Positions 9,476-18,940 of a stretch of DNA of 64,000 bases are shown piece by piece. Source of the DNA: Limnobacter sp. SAORIC-580 (GTDB taxonomy: Bacteria > Pseudomonadota > Gammaproteobacteria > Burkholderiales > Burkholderiaceae_B); NCBI RefSeq assembly GCF_013004065.1, contig NZ_CP053084.1:248001-312000 (forward strand). The letters are read 5' to 3'. Made by a program: the position numbers and the translations under genes. A model generated the notes under the pieces. It ran no database searches, was not told the origin of the DNA, and was given only the letters and a program-made list of their open reading frames with translations. The first letter of the stretch is position 1. Every line of letters starts with the position of its first letter.

Positions 9476-12400
9476 AAATTGCCTGGGCAGCGGAATTGTT
9501 TTAGCTCGGTGAGCCGCAGCGGGTTGAAGGCAGAATTGGCCAGTACTTCAAACTCAAATTGTTTTCCATCCAGATTGAAAGTCGCCCTGAATTTCTCTGG
9601 TCGTTCTGTGTTCTGAATTTGAGCTGCATCGAAAAGACGGAACAGCGCCCAAGGTCCGTTGTATGTTTTGTAGTTTCCCTCTGAGGCCCGAACACGCAAT
9701 GTGGTTGAAGGCGATTGCCCGCCCCATTGAATTCGGTGCGTGGGCTGAAACTGTTTCGAGAACATTTTCAAGTCGCCATTTGTTTCAAGGTAAAACACAT
9801 CACCGGGGTTGCTGGCGTTGATCAAACGCATTTCTACATCGAAGCTTGCAGTCGGTTTGCTGCCTTGAAAAAATACGTCGCGAATACGCGCTGCGCGCTG
9901 AAACTGCACCAGAGAAGGATTGGCCTGTGGTGCAGAACCGTCACTCAAGGGTTTCAGCGTCCAGTTCGCGCCACCTGTGTCGACCACGCTCGCCAAGCGG
10001 CTTGAAAAGAACTGATCCATCAGGCCACCGGGCCCAAAGAACCGGGCGAAGTCGTCTGTCAACACATCCAGACCTGAGCCGGGGTGAATTGGATAACGGT
10101 TTGTCACGGTCCGTCTGCATACCTCTTGCAGTGGGCGCAGGTCTGCTGTCAAATTCGCCCGTTCTGCGGCACGCCCTTGAGCGCTGCCTTGCCCCGCCAA
10201 TTGACCAACAATCGCACGCACGGGCTCAGGCAGCACGCCAGCACCCACCAGCAGCGAGTCCATCGCAGAAGCAGGTGGGGGTGGAACCTTGCTTTTCTTT
10301 GCGCTGGAAACAGCTGCCAATTGTGCATACAAATCGTTCAACAAGGTTGCCACCTGGGCGTAGGCAGGCGGGTTGCCCTCAAACAGATTGTTGATGTCGC
10401 TGAAGTGGTCGTCCACTTGCTGTTCGAGCGGAACCTCGAAGTCGACAGGTTTGAAGTCTGACCCAGCCAGTAGGGCCACATTGGGTGACAGCGCCTGATT
10501 GGCTTTTTGGTTGGCAAGTGCTTCGGTTTTTTCGCCAGCCTTGCTCATGGCAGAAGCCAGTCGAGTATGTGTTGAAACTCCCTCGAGAAACTTTTTCAGG
10601 GGTGATTGCGGCGAGGCCAGTACGCGGGCCAAATCGACGGCCTGGTCAAATTGTGCAGGTTTTAGAATTTGTACATCTTTCAGGTAGGTGTCCCAGGTGC
10701 GAATATAGTCCCGAACATAAAGCTGACGGGCCTGTTGGAGCAAAGCTGTGGAATTCAGCTCACTGGCCCGGTTGCCTGTGGAAGTGTCCCCCATCACCCA
10801 GCTTGATTCCTGACGCAGGCGGTCCGCTTCAACGGGCAATTTCGCCAGAAAATAGCTGACATAGCCTTGGCGCGTATACAGGGCGTCCACCCCCTGGTTC
10901 AGTGATTGCCCACTGGGTCGATTGAAAATTCCAGCGGCACTGATACCAACAGTTTTGATCAAATTGAAATCTGCACCCGGTTGCGGCGTGAAGAACCGCT
11001 GCATGCGTTTGTACAAGCGTTCATCCAGCGCCTGGGTACCGATGATTTGGCGAGCGGTATCGATCAGCTCTTGATCTTTGGGTGGAAGGCGATTGGGTGC
11101 TCCCAGGTGAATTGCTGCCTCCAGGTGTAAACCAGCCGAATCCCGCAGTTCGGGCTCATAAGCCACAAAAACATTTTGCTGCCAGTCATACACCACCCAA
11201 GTCGACAAGGCTTCTGCATCATAGTGCTTGGGTGTGTGAATCATCACATAGGCTTTCAGAGATTCATATGCCAGTTCCATGTCCTGATTCAAGGCATTCC
11301 GCAACCGGTCTTCAAGGCGCTTGGCCACCCGGGGTATTAGCGCATTCGCCAGGGAATTCCGATAGGCAATTTGTTCGGCCTGTTGAAGCTTTTCATCCTG
11401 ATTCAGGCCCAAGGTGTGGTTCACTGCGTCGGGGTTGGCCTGGGCTACCGCGCGCAAATCATTCAGCGCCTTGAACAATTCCTGCAGCGGTGCCTGTGCT
11501 TCTGTTGGCAAGTTGGCGGTTTGCGCAGCCAGTGCAGTGCTCCGTTCTAGTGTCTGTGCTATGGCTTCACTGTTGTTGCCGTAGCTAATCCACCACCCCA
11601 AAGACAACAATGAAAACCCAATCACTGCCACTGCGATCGTACTGAAATAAACCAACTGCTCGAGAAGGGCTTTCTTTTTCACATAGGCAGCCAGGTGCTG
11701 TTCTGCAAACACCACTTGCGACAACACATCACGAATGAAAAAACTTTTGCCGGGACCTTTGGCCGTTGTGCCTTCAGCTGGATTGTTGGCCATCGCTGAT
11801 GCAATTCGATCGAACACATTGCCGTCTTGTGTGCCGCTGGTTAAATAAACACCGCGCAGTGTCACCTGTTTTTCAAAAGGACTGTCCGACGAAAAGGCCA
11901 TGCTCAGCAGGCCTTCGATGGCGGGCTTCAATTGGGCCACAGCCAAGGGAAACTCAAACAGCTTTGTACATTTGTAGGCTTGTTCTTCCCGTTCCAGTCG
12001 AGCGTTTAACTGAGCGCTCAGTTTCTCCACCATCTGGCCCAGAGCCCGTGGCAAATCCGCGCTTAGCGTGGTGCTCAGTGTGTTGGGATGCTCGAAGTTC
12101 ACGCCCCATGCCTTTGCGCGTTCCGTTTCACTCAGGCGGCCAAAGGTTTCCTTGAAACCACAGAGCAAATCCAGCTTGGTTACCAGCACGTAAACCGGCG
12201 GGCACATGCCCAGGGTGCGAATCATCTCCTGCAAACGCAAGGCAATTTTTGCAGCGGTTTCCTTTCGCTTTGCTTCAACGTCCAGTAACTCTTGAATACT
12301 CAAGGTCAGAAGCACACCATTGACTGGCTGCTTCGGTCTGTGTTTTTTCAGCAGACCCAAAAAAGAATTCCAGCCCGCAGCATCGGTGTTCTGATCGGAA

Positions 12401-12945
12401 TCTTGCGTGGTGAAACGGCCTGCTGTGTCTATCAACACCGCTTTGTCTGTAAACCACCAGTCGCAGTTTCGCGTGCCGCCCACACCCTTGACGGATTCCT
12501 TGCCCAAGGGGTCTTGCAATGGAAAACGAAGCCCGGCGTTTTTCAGTGCCGTGGTTTTTCCACTGCCGGGTGGGCCCACAATCACATACCATGGCAACTC
12601 GTACAAGCCGGGTTTGCTAAGGTACCAAGCCTTGCGGGATTGATGCTGCCTCAGCGTTTCCACGGCCCGCTTGAATATGTCATGCAGCTTGGCGGCTTGC
12701 ATCTGAGATTGCTCATCCTGACGAGTCAGCCCTGCTTTCAATGCATGTTCAGCTTTGTGAACTTTCCACCATCGCCAGGCCAGGGGGCCAAATACCAGTG
12801 CGAAAATCAGCACGCTTAGTGTGCTTCGAATCCAGATGCCGGCAAAAGGCTGCGAATCGCCAATAGAAACAATTGGACCCACAAGCCAAATCAAGGCCAG
12901 AAAACCAATGAATGCCAATAGGCTGAGTACAAATTTCAAAAGCAT
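9472..12945 (-). CDS. tssM: T6SS membrane complex protein TssM (IcmF)
   Basis: Inner-membrane core of the T6SS envelope complex, 1157 residues, of normal family length. Two N-terminal membrane helices (about 5-25 and 38-60) precede a cytoplasmic domain with an intact Walker A GPPGSGKTT (about 124-132), so NTP binding is likely. A third membrane helix lies near 430-450 (LVYFSTIAVAVIGFSLLSLGWW). The long periplasmic part contains the IcmF-related and C-terminal TssM domains, ending with the beta-rich segment YNGPWALFRLFDAAQIQ. It lies between tssL (43 bp gap) and tagF (4 bp overlap). The expected outer-membrane lipoprotein partner TssJ is not in this window. Confidence 0.97.
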   Translation of the reverse strand: MLLKFVLSLLAFIGFLALIWLVGPIVSIGDSQPFAGIWIRSTLSVLIFALVFGPLAWRWWKVHKAEHALKAGLTRQDEQSQMQAAKLHDIFKRAVETLRQHQSRKAWYLSKPGLYELPWYVIVGPPGSGKTTALKNAGLRFPLQDPLGKESVKGVGGTRNCDWWFTDKAVLIDTAGRFTTQDSDQNTDAAGWNSFLGLLKKHRPKQPVNGVLLTLSIQELLDVEAKRKETAAKIALRLQEMIRTLGMCPPVYVLVTKLDLLCGFKETFGRLSETERAKAWGVNFEHPNTLSTTLSADLPRALGQMVEKLSAQLNARLEREEQAYKCTKLFEFPLAVAQLKPAIEGLLSMAFSSDSPFEKQVTLRGVYLTSGTQDGNVFDRIASAMANNPAEGTTAKGPGKSFFIRDVLSQVVFAEQHLAAYVKKKALLEQLVYFSTIAVAVIGFSLLSLGWWISYGNNSEAIAQTLERSTALAAQTANLPTEAQAPLQELFKALNDLRAVAQANPDAVNHTLGLNQDEKLQQAEQIAYRNSLANALIPRVAKRLEDRLRNALNQDMELAYESLKAYVMIHTPKHYDAEALSTWVVYDWQQNVFVAYEPELRDSAGLHLEAAIHLGAPNRLPPKDQELIDTARQIIGTQALDERLYKRMQRFFTPQPGADFNLIKTVGISAAGIFNRPSGQSLNQGVDALYTRQGYVSYFLAKLPVEADRLRQESSWVMGDTSTGNRASELNSTALLQQARQLYVRDYIRTWDTYLKDVQILKPAQFDQAVDLARVLASPQSPLKKFLEGVSTHTRLASAMSKAGEKTEALANQKANQALSPNVALLAGSDFKPVDFEVPLEQQVDDHFSDINNLFEGNPPAYAQVATLLNDLYAQLAAVSSAKKSKVPPPPASAMDSLLVGAGVLPEPVRAIVGQLAGQGSAQGRAAERANLTADLRPLQEVCRRTVTNRYPIHPGSGLDVLTDDFARFFGPGGLMDQFFSSRLASVVDTGGANWTLKPLSDGSAPQANPSLVQFQRAARIRDVFFQGSKPTASFDVEMRLINASNPGDVFYLETNGDLKMFSKQFQPTHRIQWGGQSPSTTLRVRASEGNYKTYNGPWALFRLFDAAQIQNTERPEKFRATFNLDGKQFEFEVLANSAFNPLRLTELKQFRCPGNL

Positions 12946-12988
12946 GTTGAATACCTGGTGATGTGGAGTTCGAGATTCAGCTCAGCCT

Positions 12989-14353
12989 TCATTGGTTGTG
13001 AATCAGCATGATCTCGACACGACGATTTCTTGCCCGGCCTTGCGCGCTGTCATTGGGTGCGATCGGGTTGGCAGCCCCCGCGCCTTCAGTGGCAATTGCA
13101 GTGTTCGGAAGAAATGTGGCGATGCGTTGGCCCACATGTTCCGCGCGTTCCGCGGACAGCTGCCAGTTCGATGGAAAGCGAATGGATCGAATAGGTTGGT
13201 TGTCGGTGTAGCCTGTCACCGTGATCTGCCCCGGGTGTAGCGCAAGTTCCCTGGCCACTTTCTCCACCAGCGGTATTGCACTGTCATTCAATTCAGCACT
13301 GCCGGAATTGAACAAACCGTCGCCAGTCAGAATCACAGTTGATTTATTGCCGATTTGTTTCAGGGTGAGCAATCCTGCAACAATTTCTTCCCGAAGTTGA
13401 ATGGGCAATTCAAGCCCCTGAGTTACTGGAACGGGCTCACTCTGAGTCTGCGCGAATTGGGGTGATGGAAATTGAATGGATACAATTTCTGCAAACGCAT
13501 GATCCGATTGGGTATTCAAGTTGAAATACAATCCGAGGAAAAACAAGGCGCCCAAAGTACTCAGGGCGCTGATTGGTAACCACAAGGGAATTTGGCGCAT
13601 TCGCCTGTTGTTGCCGGGTGCCTTCGATTGCCAGAAGTCGGGGTGAAGACTGGTTGGCGTGTCGGTTGAATTGGGTTGAACCAATTGAAACAGACGGGTT
13701 TTCAATTGACTTAAAGCAAGGTCGCCACCCTGTTCAACCTTGTATTTGCCTTTGAATCCAAAGCTGAGAATCACAGCCATCACTTCCAGCAAATCCCGAT
13801 TGTCGGAAGGGTTTTGCATCAACTTCTGAATCAGCGCGAAAATCTTTTCCCCGCCCCAGGTTTCACTGAAAAACTGCAACAGCAAACTGTGATTGGCCCA
13901 TTGGCCCGAGCCACCCCATGGGGTACTGGCGGCACGTTCATCCATGAAGGTACACAGCGCATAACGAATGGACAAACGCTCAGCCTGTACACGCCCAATT
14001 TGTTCCAGTTTCTGATCAAGTTCAGTCAATCCTTTTGACAGGGTGGCCGACAAAGCCTTGTGCGATGGAATATCGCTGAGCGCTCCCATGGTACAGATCA
14101 AGCGCAGCAACGGGCTGGCATGGGCCAGCAGTTTGTTCTGGCTTGCTGTCGGGTTTGCCTGAAGTTGATGCAGCATTTGATCAAAACTGGTTTGCGCTTG
14201 CGTGTCGGGCATCCCCATGCCGGAACCTGAGGTGGTCGATGGCCCCAAAATATTGTCGAGTGACTGAATGGCTGGCGATGCAGGTTTACCCAAGCGCGGC
14301 TTGATGATGGTGCGTTCACCACCCAGTGCGAAAAACGGATCATTGGGATTCAT
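12989..14353 (-). CDS. tssL: T6SS protein TssL with C-terminal OmpA-like domain
   Basis: Combines the cytoplasmic DotU/IcmH domain (about residues 60-235, with RYALCTFMDERAASTPWG), one membrane helix near 255-275 (LWLPISALSTLGALFFLGLY) and a periplasmic OmpA-like peptidoglycan-binding domain (about 330-454). The latter shows the family pattern TGYTDNQP, LSAERAEHVGQ and QGRARNRRVEI. This extended TssL anchors the T6SS base to the cell wall. Its start overlaps the tssK stop by four bases. A second OmpA-type protein is encoded at 15.9 kb, so the locus has two candidate peptidoglycan anchors. Confidence 0.96.
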   Translation of the reverse strand: MNPNDPFFALGGERTIIKPRLGKPASPAIQSLDNILGPSTTSGSGMGMPDTQAQTSFDQMLHQLQANPTASQNKLLAHASPLLRLICTMGALSDIPSHKALSATLSKGLTELDQKLEQIGRVQAERLSIRYALCTFMDERAASTPWGGSGQWANHSLLLQFFSETWGGEKIFALIQKLMQNPSDNRDLLEVMAVILSFGFKGKYKVEQGGDLALSQLKTRLFQLVQPNSTDTPTSLHPDFWQSKAPGNNRRMRQIPLWLPISALSTLGALFFLGLYFNLNTQSDHAFAEIVSIQFPSPQFAQTQSEPVPVTQGLELPIQLREEIVAGLLTLKQIGNKSTVILTGDGLFNSGSAELNDSAIPLVEKVARELALHPGQITVTGYTDNQPIRSIRFPSNWQLSAERAEHVGQRIATFLPNTAIATEGAGAANPIAPNDSAQGRARNRRVEIMLIHNQ

Positions 14354-15714
14354 AGCAAACGCTCCTGTTCACGGCGAACAGCCCACAACTCCAGGCGTAG
14401 TTCAGGCAAGTCGCCGGCGTAATGAATCGCAATGTGCCCTGTTTGATCCAGCATTTTCCACAAAGGATCTGTGCGCGTTTCCAGCTGAAAATACAAATGG
14501 TCTGCGTAATAGGGCAAAGCGGCGTGCGCCTGCTGAACATGCTTTAGTCGAACACCCGGAAGGTTCAGATTGACGAGGTCGCGCAATTTCTCAACCGGAC
14601 CAATTTTGACAGTGCTTGGAAATTGTCTTTGTACCAACTCCTCGGGTGCCGCAGCATGCACAGTCAGGTAAAAGTGAGCGTTGACCAGCAGGGTTCTGTC
14701 GGTAATTTGACCCAGATGAACACCCGCCTGCTTTTGTATCAAAGGAATTTGTACGGCGTGCTGGTCGTGAAGGCCTGCAAGTGCATTGCGAAGGGCTGTA
14801 AAAACTGCGTCAAAAGCCAAACGCAAATTGTCATGGTCGTAGTTGGGCAAGAAGTCGGCTGCGGTGTCGTCACCATACAATGTGACAGCACCCAAACAAG
14901 CCAGAAGTCGCAGGTAGGCAGCCTCAGGATGTACCTGTTTGCTGCGAAGCAGGTGTGCAACAATCAATCGGTGTTGTACGCAAGCTTGCAATAACAAGAA
15001 GTCCCCTATTTCCGAACTGTTGTGGCTTCCCTTGCGCACACGTCGTTGCCGAAGCTGGTTGATTTTACTTTCCAGTAACGCCAGTACAGCTTCCAGTATT
15101 CGGCGAATGTTGGCGTTTTGAAGGCTGCACAAGCAAGGTTCAATGAAAGCATCAACAAGCTGGATTTCTGAATTTCTTGATTCACGAAATTCACAGATCG
15201 CCAGTTGAACATGCCCTTCCTGATGAAGGTGTTCTGCACTTAAAAAAAGATTCAAGCGCGCCAGGTCAACCGCAGAGGGTTCAAGCTCAGGGTCGTAAAC
15301 ACTGGAAATTTCAGTGGTTTCGGCCAGGTACTTTAGCGGCGAACGGTTGTTTGTTGGTGTCTCTTCCGGTGTCCAGTCCAAATGCCTCCCCGCCCAGTGG
15401 GGTTTGGCCAGCGAAAGGTAGACCTTTCCGCTTTTCACAGCATTAGCGAAATCAAGACAGGGAGGTGCCGGGTCCTTGTCAGGAATCGAGAAGTGTGTTC
15501 CGTCCGGAAAATACCCTGATGCCTTGAGAATACCCACCTTGCCGGCCAGCAACAGATCAGGGTCCAGCTGTAGCTGATGAAAGCCGTGGCAATGCCCATG
15601 AAAGTGCGCTGTTCGAATATGAATTTCATGGTCGAAATAGCGTTCTTGCTGCTGAAAATGTTGGGGTTGGAGAAAGAGACCTTCACTCCAGATTACACGG
15701 CTATTTTTAGTCAT
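14350..15714 (-). CDS. tssK: T6SS baseplate protein TssK
   Basis: Baseplate adaptor that links the T6SS wedge to the TssL/TssM membrane complex; 454 residues, normal length. The N-terminus VIWSEGLFLQPQHFQQQERYF matches the family signature (W-x-E-G-hydrophobic-LxPQHFQ-Q). It is the first gene of the minus-strand arm and starts 160 bp from the divergent OmpA gene, so its promoter must lie in that short region. The other baseplate genes tssE, tssF, tssG and tssA do not occur here, which is unusual because tssK commonly travels with at least some of them. Confidence 0.95.
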   Translation of the reverse strand: MTKNSRVIWSEGLFLQPQHFQQQERYFDHEIHIRTAHFHGHCHGFHQLQLDPDLLLAGKVGILKASGYFPDGTHFSIPDKDPAPPCLDFANAVKSGKVYLSLAKPHWAGRHLDWTPEETPTNNRSPLKYLAETTEISSVYDPELEPSAVDLARLNLFLSAEHLHQEGHVQLAICEFRESRNSEIQLVDAFIEPCLCSLQNANIRRILEAVLALLESKINQLRQRRVRKGSHNSSEIGDFLLLQACVQHRLIVAHLLRSKQVHPEAAYLRLLACLGAVTLYGDDTAADFLPNYDHDNLRLAFDAVFTALRNALAGLHDQHAVQIPLIQKQAGVHLGQITDRTLLVNAHFYLTVHAAAPEELVQRQFPSTVKIGPVEKLRDLVNLNLPGVRLKHVQQAHAALPYYADHLYFQLETRTDPLWKMLDQTGHIAIHYAGDLPELRLELWAVRREQERLL

Positions 15715-15873
15715 TTAGGGGGATGAGTTTCACTCTCTGTTGGCTGTGATGTATCACTCGTTGGGCGAATTTTTTCAAAAGGAATAGACTCGTGGCCCAA
15801 GTCGCGAAAAATCCTATCACGAGATTTTTTAAGGTGATTTTTTTACCGATGCCCTACCTATTCCGGAGTAGCT
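15715..15873. promoter_or_regulatory. Divergent promoter region of the T6SS locus
   Basis: This 159-bp region separates tssK (minus) from the OmpA gene (plus) and must carry the promoters for both T6SS arms. It holds an AT-rich inverted repeat, AAAAATC at 15807-15813 and GATTTTT at 15823-15829, 45-65 bp before the OmpA start, which could be a weak attenuator or a binding site. A ribosome site TCCGGAG precedes the ATG at 15874. I looked for a sigma-54 pattern (GG, ten bases, GC) and found none with correct spacing. Promoter elements themselves are inferred from geometry only. Confidence 0.5.
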
Positions 15874-16413
15874 ATGTTTGAAAAACATATTCTGAAGTTC
15901 GCTTTGTTGGCGCCCGTGCTCATCGGCTTGCACGCACCGTCCCATGCAGAATCGTTGGTGGTTGATTTGGCCGACACAGTTCCAGCTGTCGAGCAGGTTA
16001 AAGAGGGTCTGTTCCCCGAAGAGGCATGTGAAGAGCTTCGTAAAAACGGTTTCAAATGCATGGGGTTCAAGCCCGCAGTGCGTTTTTCAATTCCGAATGC
16101 GCATTTCCAGTTGGGATCTGCCGAGCTTCCCGCTGAACTGAAAAAGCAGTTGGATGTTTTCGCACAGGTGCTGAGTAATCGTCCATCCGATTCCCCGCCA
16201 ATTGTGGTTACGGGGCATGCCGATGCCAGCGGTGACGCTTCCTTGAACCAGGTGCTTTCTTCAGAGCGCGCCAAAGCTGTTAAAACTTACCTGACTCAGA
16301 AGGGTGTATCGCCAAGCTTGTTGCGTGTGGAGGGCAAGGGTGCTGACAAGCTGGCTGACGTGAATAATCCTTTTGCTCCCGCCAATCGCCGAGTTGAAAT
16401 CAGCCGCCAATGA
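15874..16413 (+). CDS. OmpA-family peptidoglycan-binding protein of the T6SS locus
   Basis: Exported 179-residue protein with a signal peptide ending APSHA (about residue 25) and a C-terminal OmpA-like domain: IVVTGHADASGDASLNQVLSSERAKAVKTYL with the closing ANRRVEISR. The family binds meso-diaminopimelate of peptidoglycan through the conserved Asp and Arg, both present (in LNQVLSSERA the equivalent Asp is replaced by Gln, which may weaken binding). It is the first gene of the plus-strand arm and overlaps vgrG by four bases, so it belongs to the T6SS operon. It might assist envelope anchoring next to the OmpA domain of TssL; that role is inference. Confidence 0.88.
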   Translation: MFEKHILKFALLAPVLIGLHAPSHAESLVVDLADTVPAVEQVKEGLFPEEACEELRKNGFKCMGFKPAVRFSIPNAHFQLGSAELPAELKKQLDVFAQVLSNRPSDSPPIVVTGHADASGDASLNQVLSSERAKAVKTYLTQKGVSPSLLRVEGKGADKLADVNNPFAPANRRVEISRQ

Positions 16414-18467
16414 ACAGATTGATCAGCCTGAGCGGTTCAGCTCCTCTGGACGAAGTTCATTTCAGATCTGCGCGCTTGCAGGAATCACTTTCCGAGAACA
16501 GTACAGGTTCTGTGTTTCTGGAATCCGATTCTGCGCTGTTGAATGCAGACGATTTTCTGGGAAAGAATTGTTGTCTGGCCTATGAAACCCGTGAGAAAAC
16601 CAAGCGTTATTTTGACGGTGTAATTGTGGAAATGGAGCAGGTTTCCATGTCCAGCGCAGGGCGCTGCGCCTATCGCCTGGAATTGAAATCATGGACGTGG
16701 TTGCTGGGCAAGAACCAGGAGTTTCGCGTTTACCAGAACAAGACCGTACCGGGCATTGTTTCCGAAGTAATTGGTCGCCACGGACATTCCTCAGTGCGGT
16801 TTTCTGATCGCACAATGGGCGCCAAGCGTGTTTGGGAATATGTGGTTCAGTACGGTGAAAGTGACCTGAATTTTATTCGCCGTATACTTGAACAGGAAGG
16901 CGTTTATTTTTACTTTGAACATGGTGAGGGCCAGCATACGCTGGTACTCGTAGACTCCAGCAGTACACATCAAGTTTTTCCCGGTTATGCCAATCTGGCC
17001 TACGATCCAGCTTCGCAGAGTGGCAGGCTGACACCGGAAGAAACGATCACCAGCATGTCATTGAAGAAGTCCATTGAACCGCCAAGGCATGCACACACGG
17101 ATTACAACTTCAAAACACCATCGAACTCCTTGCTGGTGAACTCTCAGGGCAAGGCAGAAAGTTACAACTCGGCCTACGAGGTGTTCGAGTATCCTGGTGA
17201 GTTTGAAAATGAAGGTGAGGGTACTCACTACAGCAAGCTGCGTCACGAAGAGTCTCAGGCGCGCCAGCAAACGTTCAATGCAAGCACTTCGGCAAGGGGA
17301 GTTGCAACAGGCCATTTGTTGAAAACGGTTTGCAAGGACAACCCCGCGTTGTCCAAAACTTTGCTCGTGATTGGTACCCTGATCACCGTTCACGAGTCAG
17401 AGCCAGAAGCCAGTGGCGGTGCGCAATCTGATTTTGATTGTCAGTTTGAAGCCATTGAGTCCAGCCAGCCTTTCAGACCCGAACGGAAATCCAGAAAACC
17501 CCAGGTCAAAGGACCCTTGCCCGCCTTGGTTGTTGGCCCGGAGGGGCGAGAAATACACACCGATGAATTTGGTCGAATCAAGATTCAGTTTTACTGGGAT
17601 CGCTACGGCAAACACAATCAGGACAGTTCTTGCTGGGTGCGTGTAGCTTCTCCTGTTGCTGGCAAGGGCTGGGGTTTTGTGGCCATTCCGCGTATTGGCC
17701 AGGAAGTGGTGGTGTCATTCGAAGATGGCGATCCCGACCGGCCCTTGGTTACCGGGGTTGCCTACAATGCTGAGCAAACAGTTCCCTATCCATTGCCTGA
17801 ACACAAAACAGTGTCTGGCTGGCGTTCTCAATCCAGCGAAAAAGGCTCACCCTCCAATTTCAACGAACTTCGTTTCGAAGACAAAATTGGCAGCGAGTAT
17901 GTGTGGTTTCAGGCCGAGAAAGATTATTTAAGCCTGATCAAGAACAACAGCAATACAGAAATTCGCGGGCATTCCCACAGCTTGATTCACGGCAACCTGA
18001 TTGAAGAAATCAAGGCCGATGTGTCGCGCACAGTGCTTGGTCAACTCAGTCAGCAGATCGACAAAGCCTTGCATTTGACGGTGAACGATGATGTGTTGGC
18101 CAAAGTTCAAGGTTTACTCGGTTTGACCAACAACGGGCAAATTGCAATTAGTACCACTGGCCAGTGCTCATTGAAATCCCAGGGCAGCACTGACCTGGAT
18201 GCAGCAGGCAATTTGAACCTGAGTACCTCGGCCCAAGGCAACTTGAAAGCGGGCTCAAGCCTGAAGCTGACCGCGGGCTCTAGCTTGTCGCTGAACGTGG
18301 GTGGCTCTTCGATTGTTATTTCCGCATCAGGCATCAAATTCAGTGGCCCAGCAGTTTCAGTCAACGGAAGTGCCATGGGTGGTGACGCCTCTGCAGCTTC
18401 CCCAAGTCCGCCCGAAGCCGCACTGGCGCCCGATTTGGTAGAGCCACCCATCGATCCAATTCCCTGA
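16410..18467 (+). CDS. vgrG: T6SS spike protein VgrG (TssI)
   Basis: Trimeric spike tip of the T6SS, 685 residues. The N-terminal gp27-like part contains the family stretch YVVQYGESDLNFIRRILEQEGVYFYFEH (split here for reference to about residues 140-170), followed by the gp5-like OB fold with HTDEFGRIKIQFYWDR and VASPVAGKGWGFVAIPRIGQEV near 390-430. The C-terminal part has the DUF2345-like needle with repeats such as LNLSTSAQGNLKAGSSLKL. It ends in a Pro-rich tail (SPPEAALAPDLVEPPIDPIP) that is not a recognisable enzyme domain, so this VgrG likely carries cargo through an adaptor. The adaptor-like gene begins 14 bp downstream. No PAAR gene is seen. Confidence 0.96.
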   Translation: MNRLISLSGSAPLDEVHFRSARLQESLSENSTGSVFLESDSALLNADDFLGKNCCLAYETREKTKRYFDGVIVEMEQVSMSSAGRCAYRLELKSWTWLLGKNQEFRVYQNKTVPGIVSEVIGRHGHSSVRFSDRTMGAKRVWEYVVQYGESDLNFIRRILEQEGVYFYFEHGEGQHTLVLVDSSSTHQVFPGYANLAYDPASQSGRLTPEETITSMSLKKSIEPPRHAHTDYNFKTPSNSLLVNSQGKAESYNSAYEVFEYPGEFENEGEGTHYSKLRHEESQARQQTFNASTSARGVATGHLLKTVCKDNPALSKTLLVIGTLITVHESEPEASGGAQSDFDCQFEAIESSQPFRPERKSRKPQVKGPLPALVVGPEGREIHTDEFGRIKIQFYWDRYGKHNQDSSCWVRVASPVAGKGWGFVAIPRIGQEVVVSFEDGDPDRPLVTGVAYNAEQTVPYPLPEHKTVSGWRSQSSEKGSPSNFNELRFEDKIGSEYVWFQAEKDYLSLIKNNSNTEIRGHSHSLIHGNLIEEIKADVSRTVLGQLSQQIDKALHLTVNDDVLAKVQGLLGLTNNGQIAISTTGQCSLKSQGSTDLDAAGNLNLSTSAQGNLKAGSSLKLTAGSSLSLNVGGSSIVISASGIKFSGPAVSVNGSAMGGDASAASPSPPEAALAPDLVEPPIDPIP

Positions 18468-18481
18468 GGAATTTTGCCCAG

Positions 18482-18940
18482 ATGTTGACCGTTTACGGTG
18501 TGGCCCCTTCTGAAATTGTGTCTGGCGGATCGACGCTAGTGCAGTTTCCTCCCTTGTCGGGGCGGGCTGTGGGCGGAGTTATTCCAGTGGATTGCCAAGT
18601 CAGTGTGCTGAAACTTGCAGACTCTGCCTTGGGCTCTACTGCGTCCTGGCCCTGGAAGCCCGTGGATCGAGGCTACGTAATTTCCAGCAGAAATGTGCAG
18701 TCCAGTTTGCTTAAGAATCACCTGCGACAGGTTCGTCATCTTCAAGATTCCTCAGGCTGTAATCGAATTTGGCCCTGGTTTGATCCGCGTTACCTGAAGC
18801 TTGCCTTGAACACCCTGGCAGGACAAGAGTTGGTCAAACTGTTTGGTCCAGTGGAGTCGTTTGGTTTTGCCGATGAATCCGGTGTGGAGGTGTTTCAACT
18901 GAGGTCTGGCCTGGTTCATGTTACACAGGTGCGCCGTTGA
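18482..18940 (+). CDS. Compact DUF4123-like protein, possible T6SS effector adaptor
   Basis: A 152-residue protein that matches the C-terminal half of DUF4123 (Tap/TEC) adaptors by eye: SSRNVQSSLLKNHLRQVRHLQ (family: small residue, then LxxHLRxxL) followed by WPWFDPRYLKLALNTLAGQELVKLFGPV (family: FRxYDPRVLxxLLPTLxxxQxxxFFGP). DUF4123 proteins bind VgrG and load effectors; usual length is about 250-300 residues, so this one lacks most of the N-terminal lobe. No upstream start extends it. Position directly after vgrG supports the adaptor role. Its stop overlaps the TTG start of the next gene. Family match is from memory and motif comparison, not from a search. Confidence 0.65.
   Translation: MLTVYGVAPSEIVSGGSTLVQFPPLSGRAVGGVIPVDCQVSVLKLADSALGSTASWPWKPVDRGYVISSRNVQSSLLKNHLRQVRHLQDSSGCNRIWPWFDPRYLKLALNTLAGQELVKLFGPVESFGFADESGVEVFQLRSGLVHVTQVRR

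Noticed and set aside
15715..15873. Possible sigma-54 promoter for the T6SS genes
   Set aside because: GGCCCAAGTCGC near 15793 has GG and GC but with eight instead of ten bases between, so the spacing is wrong.
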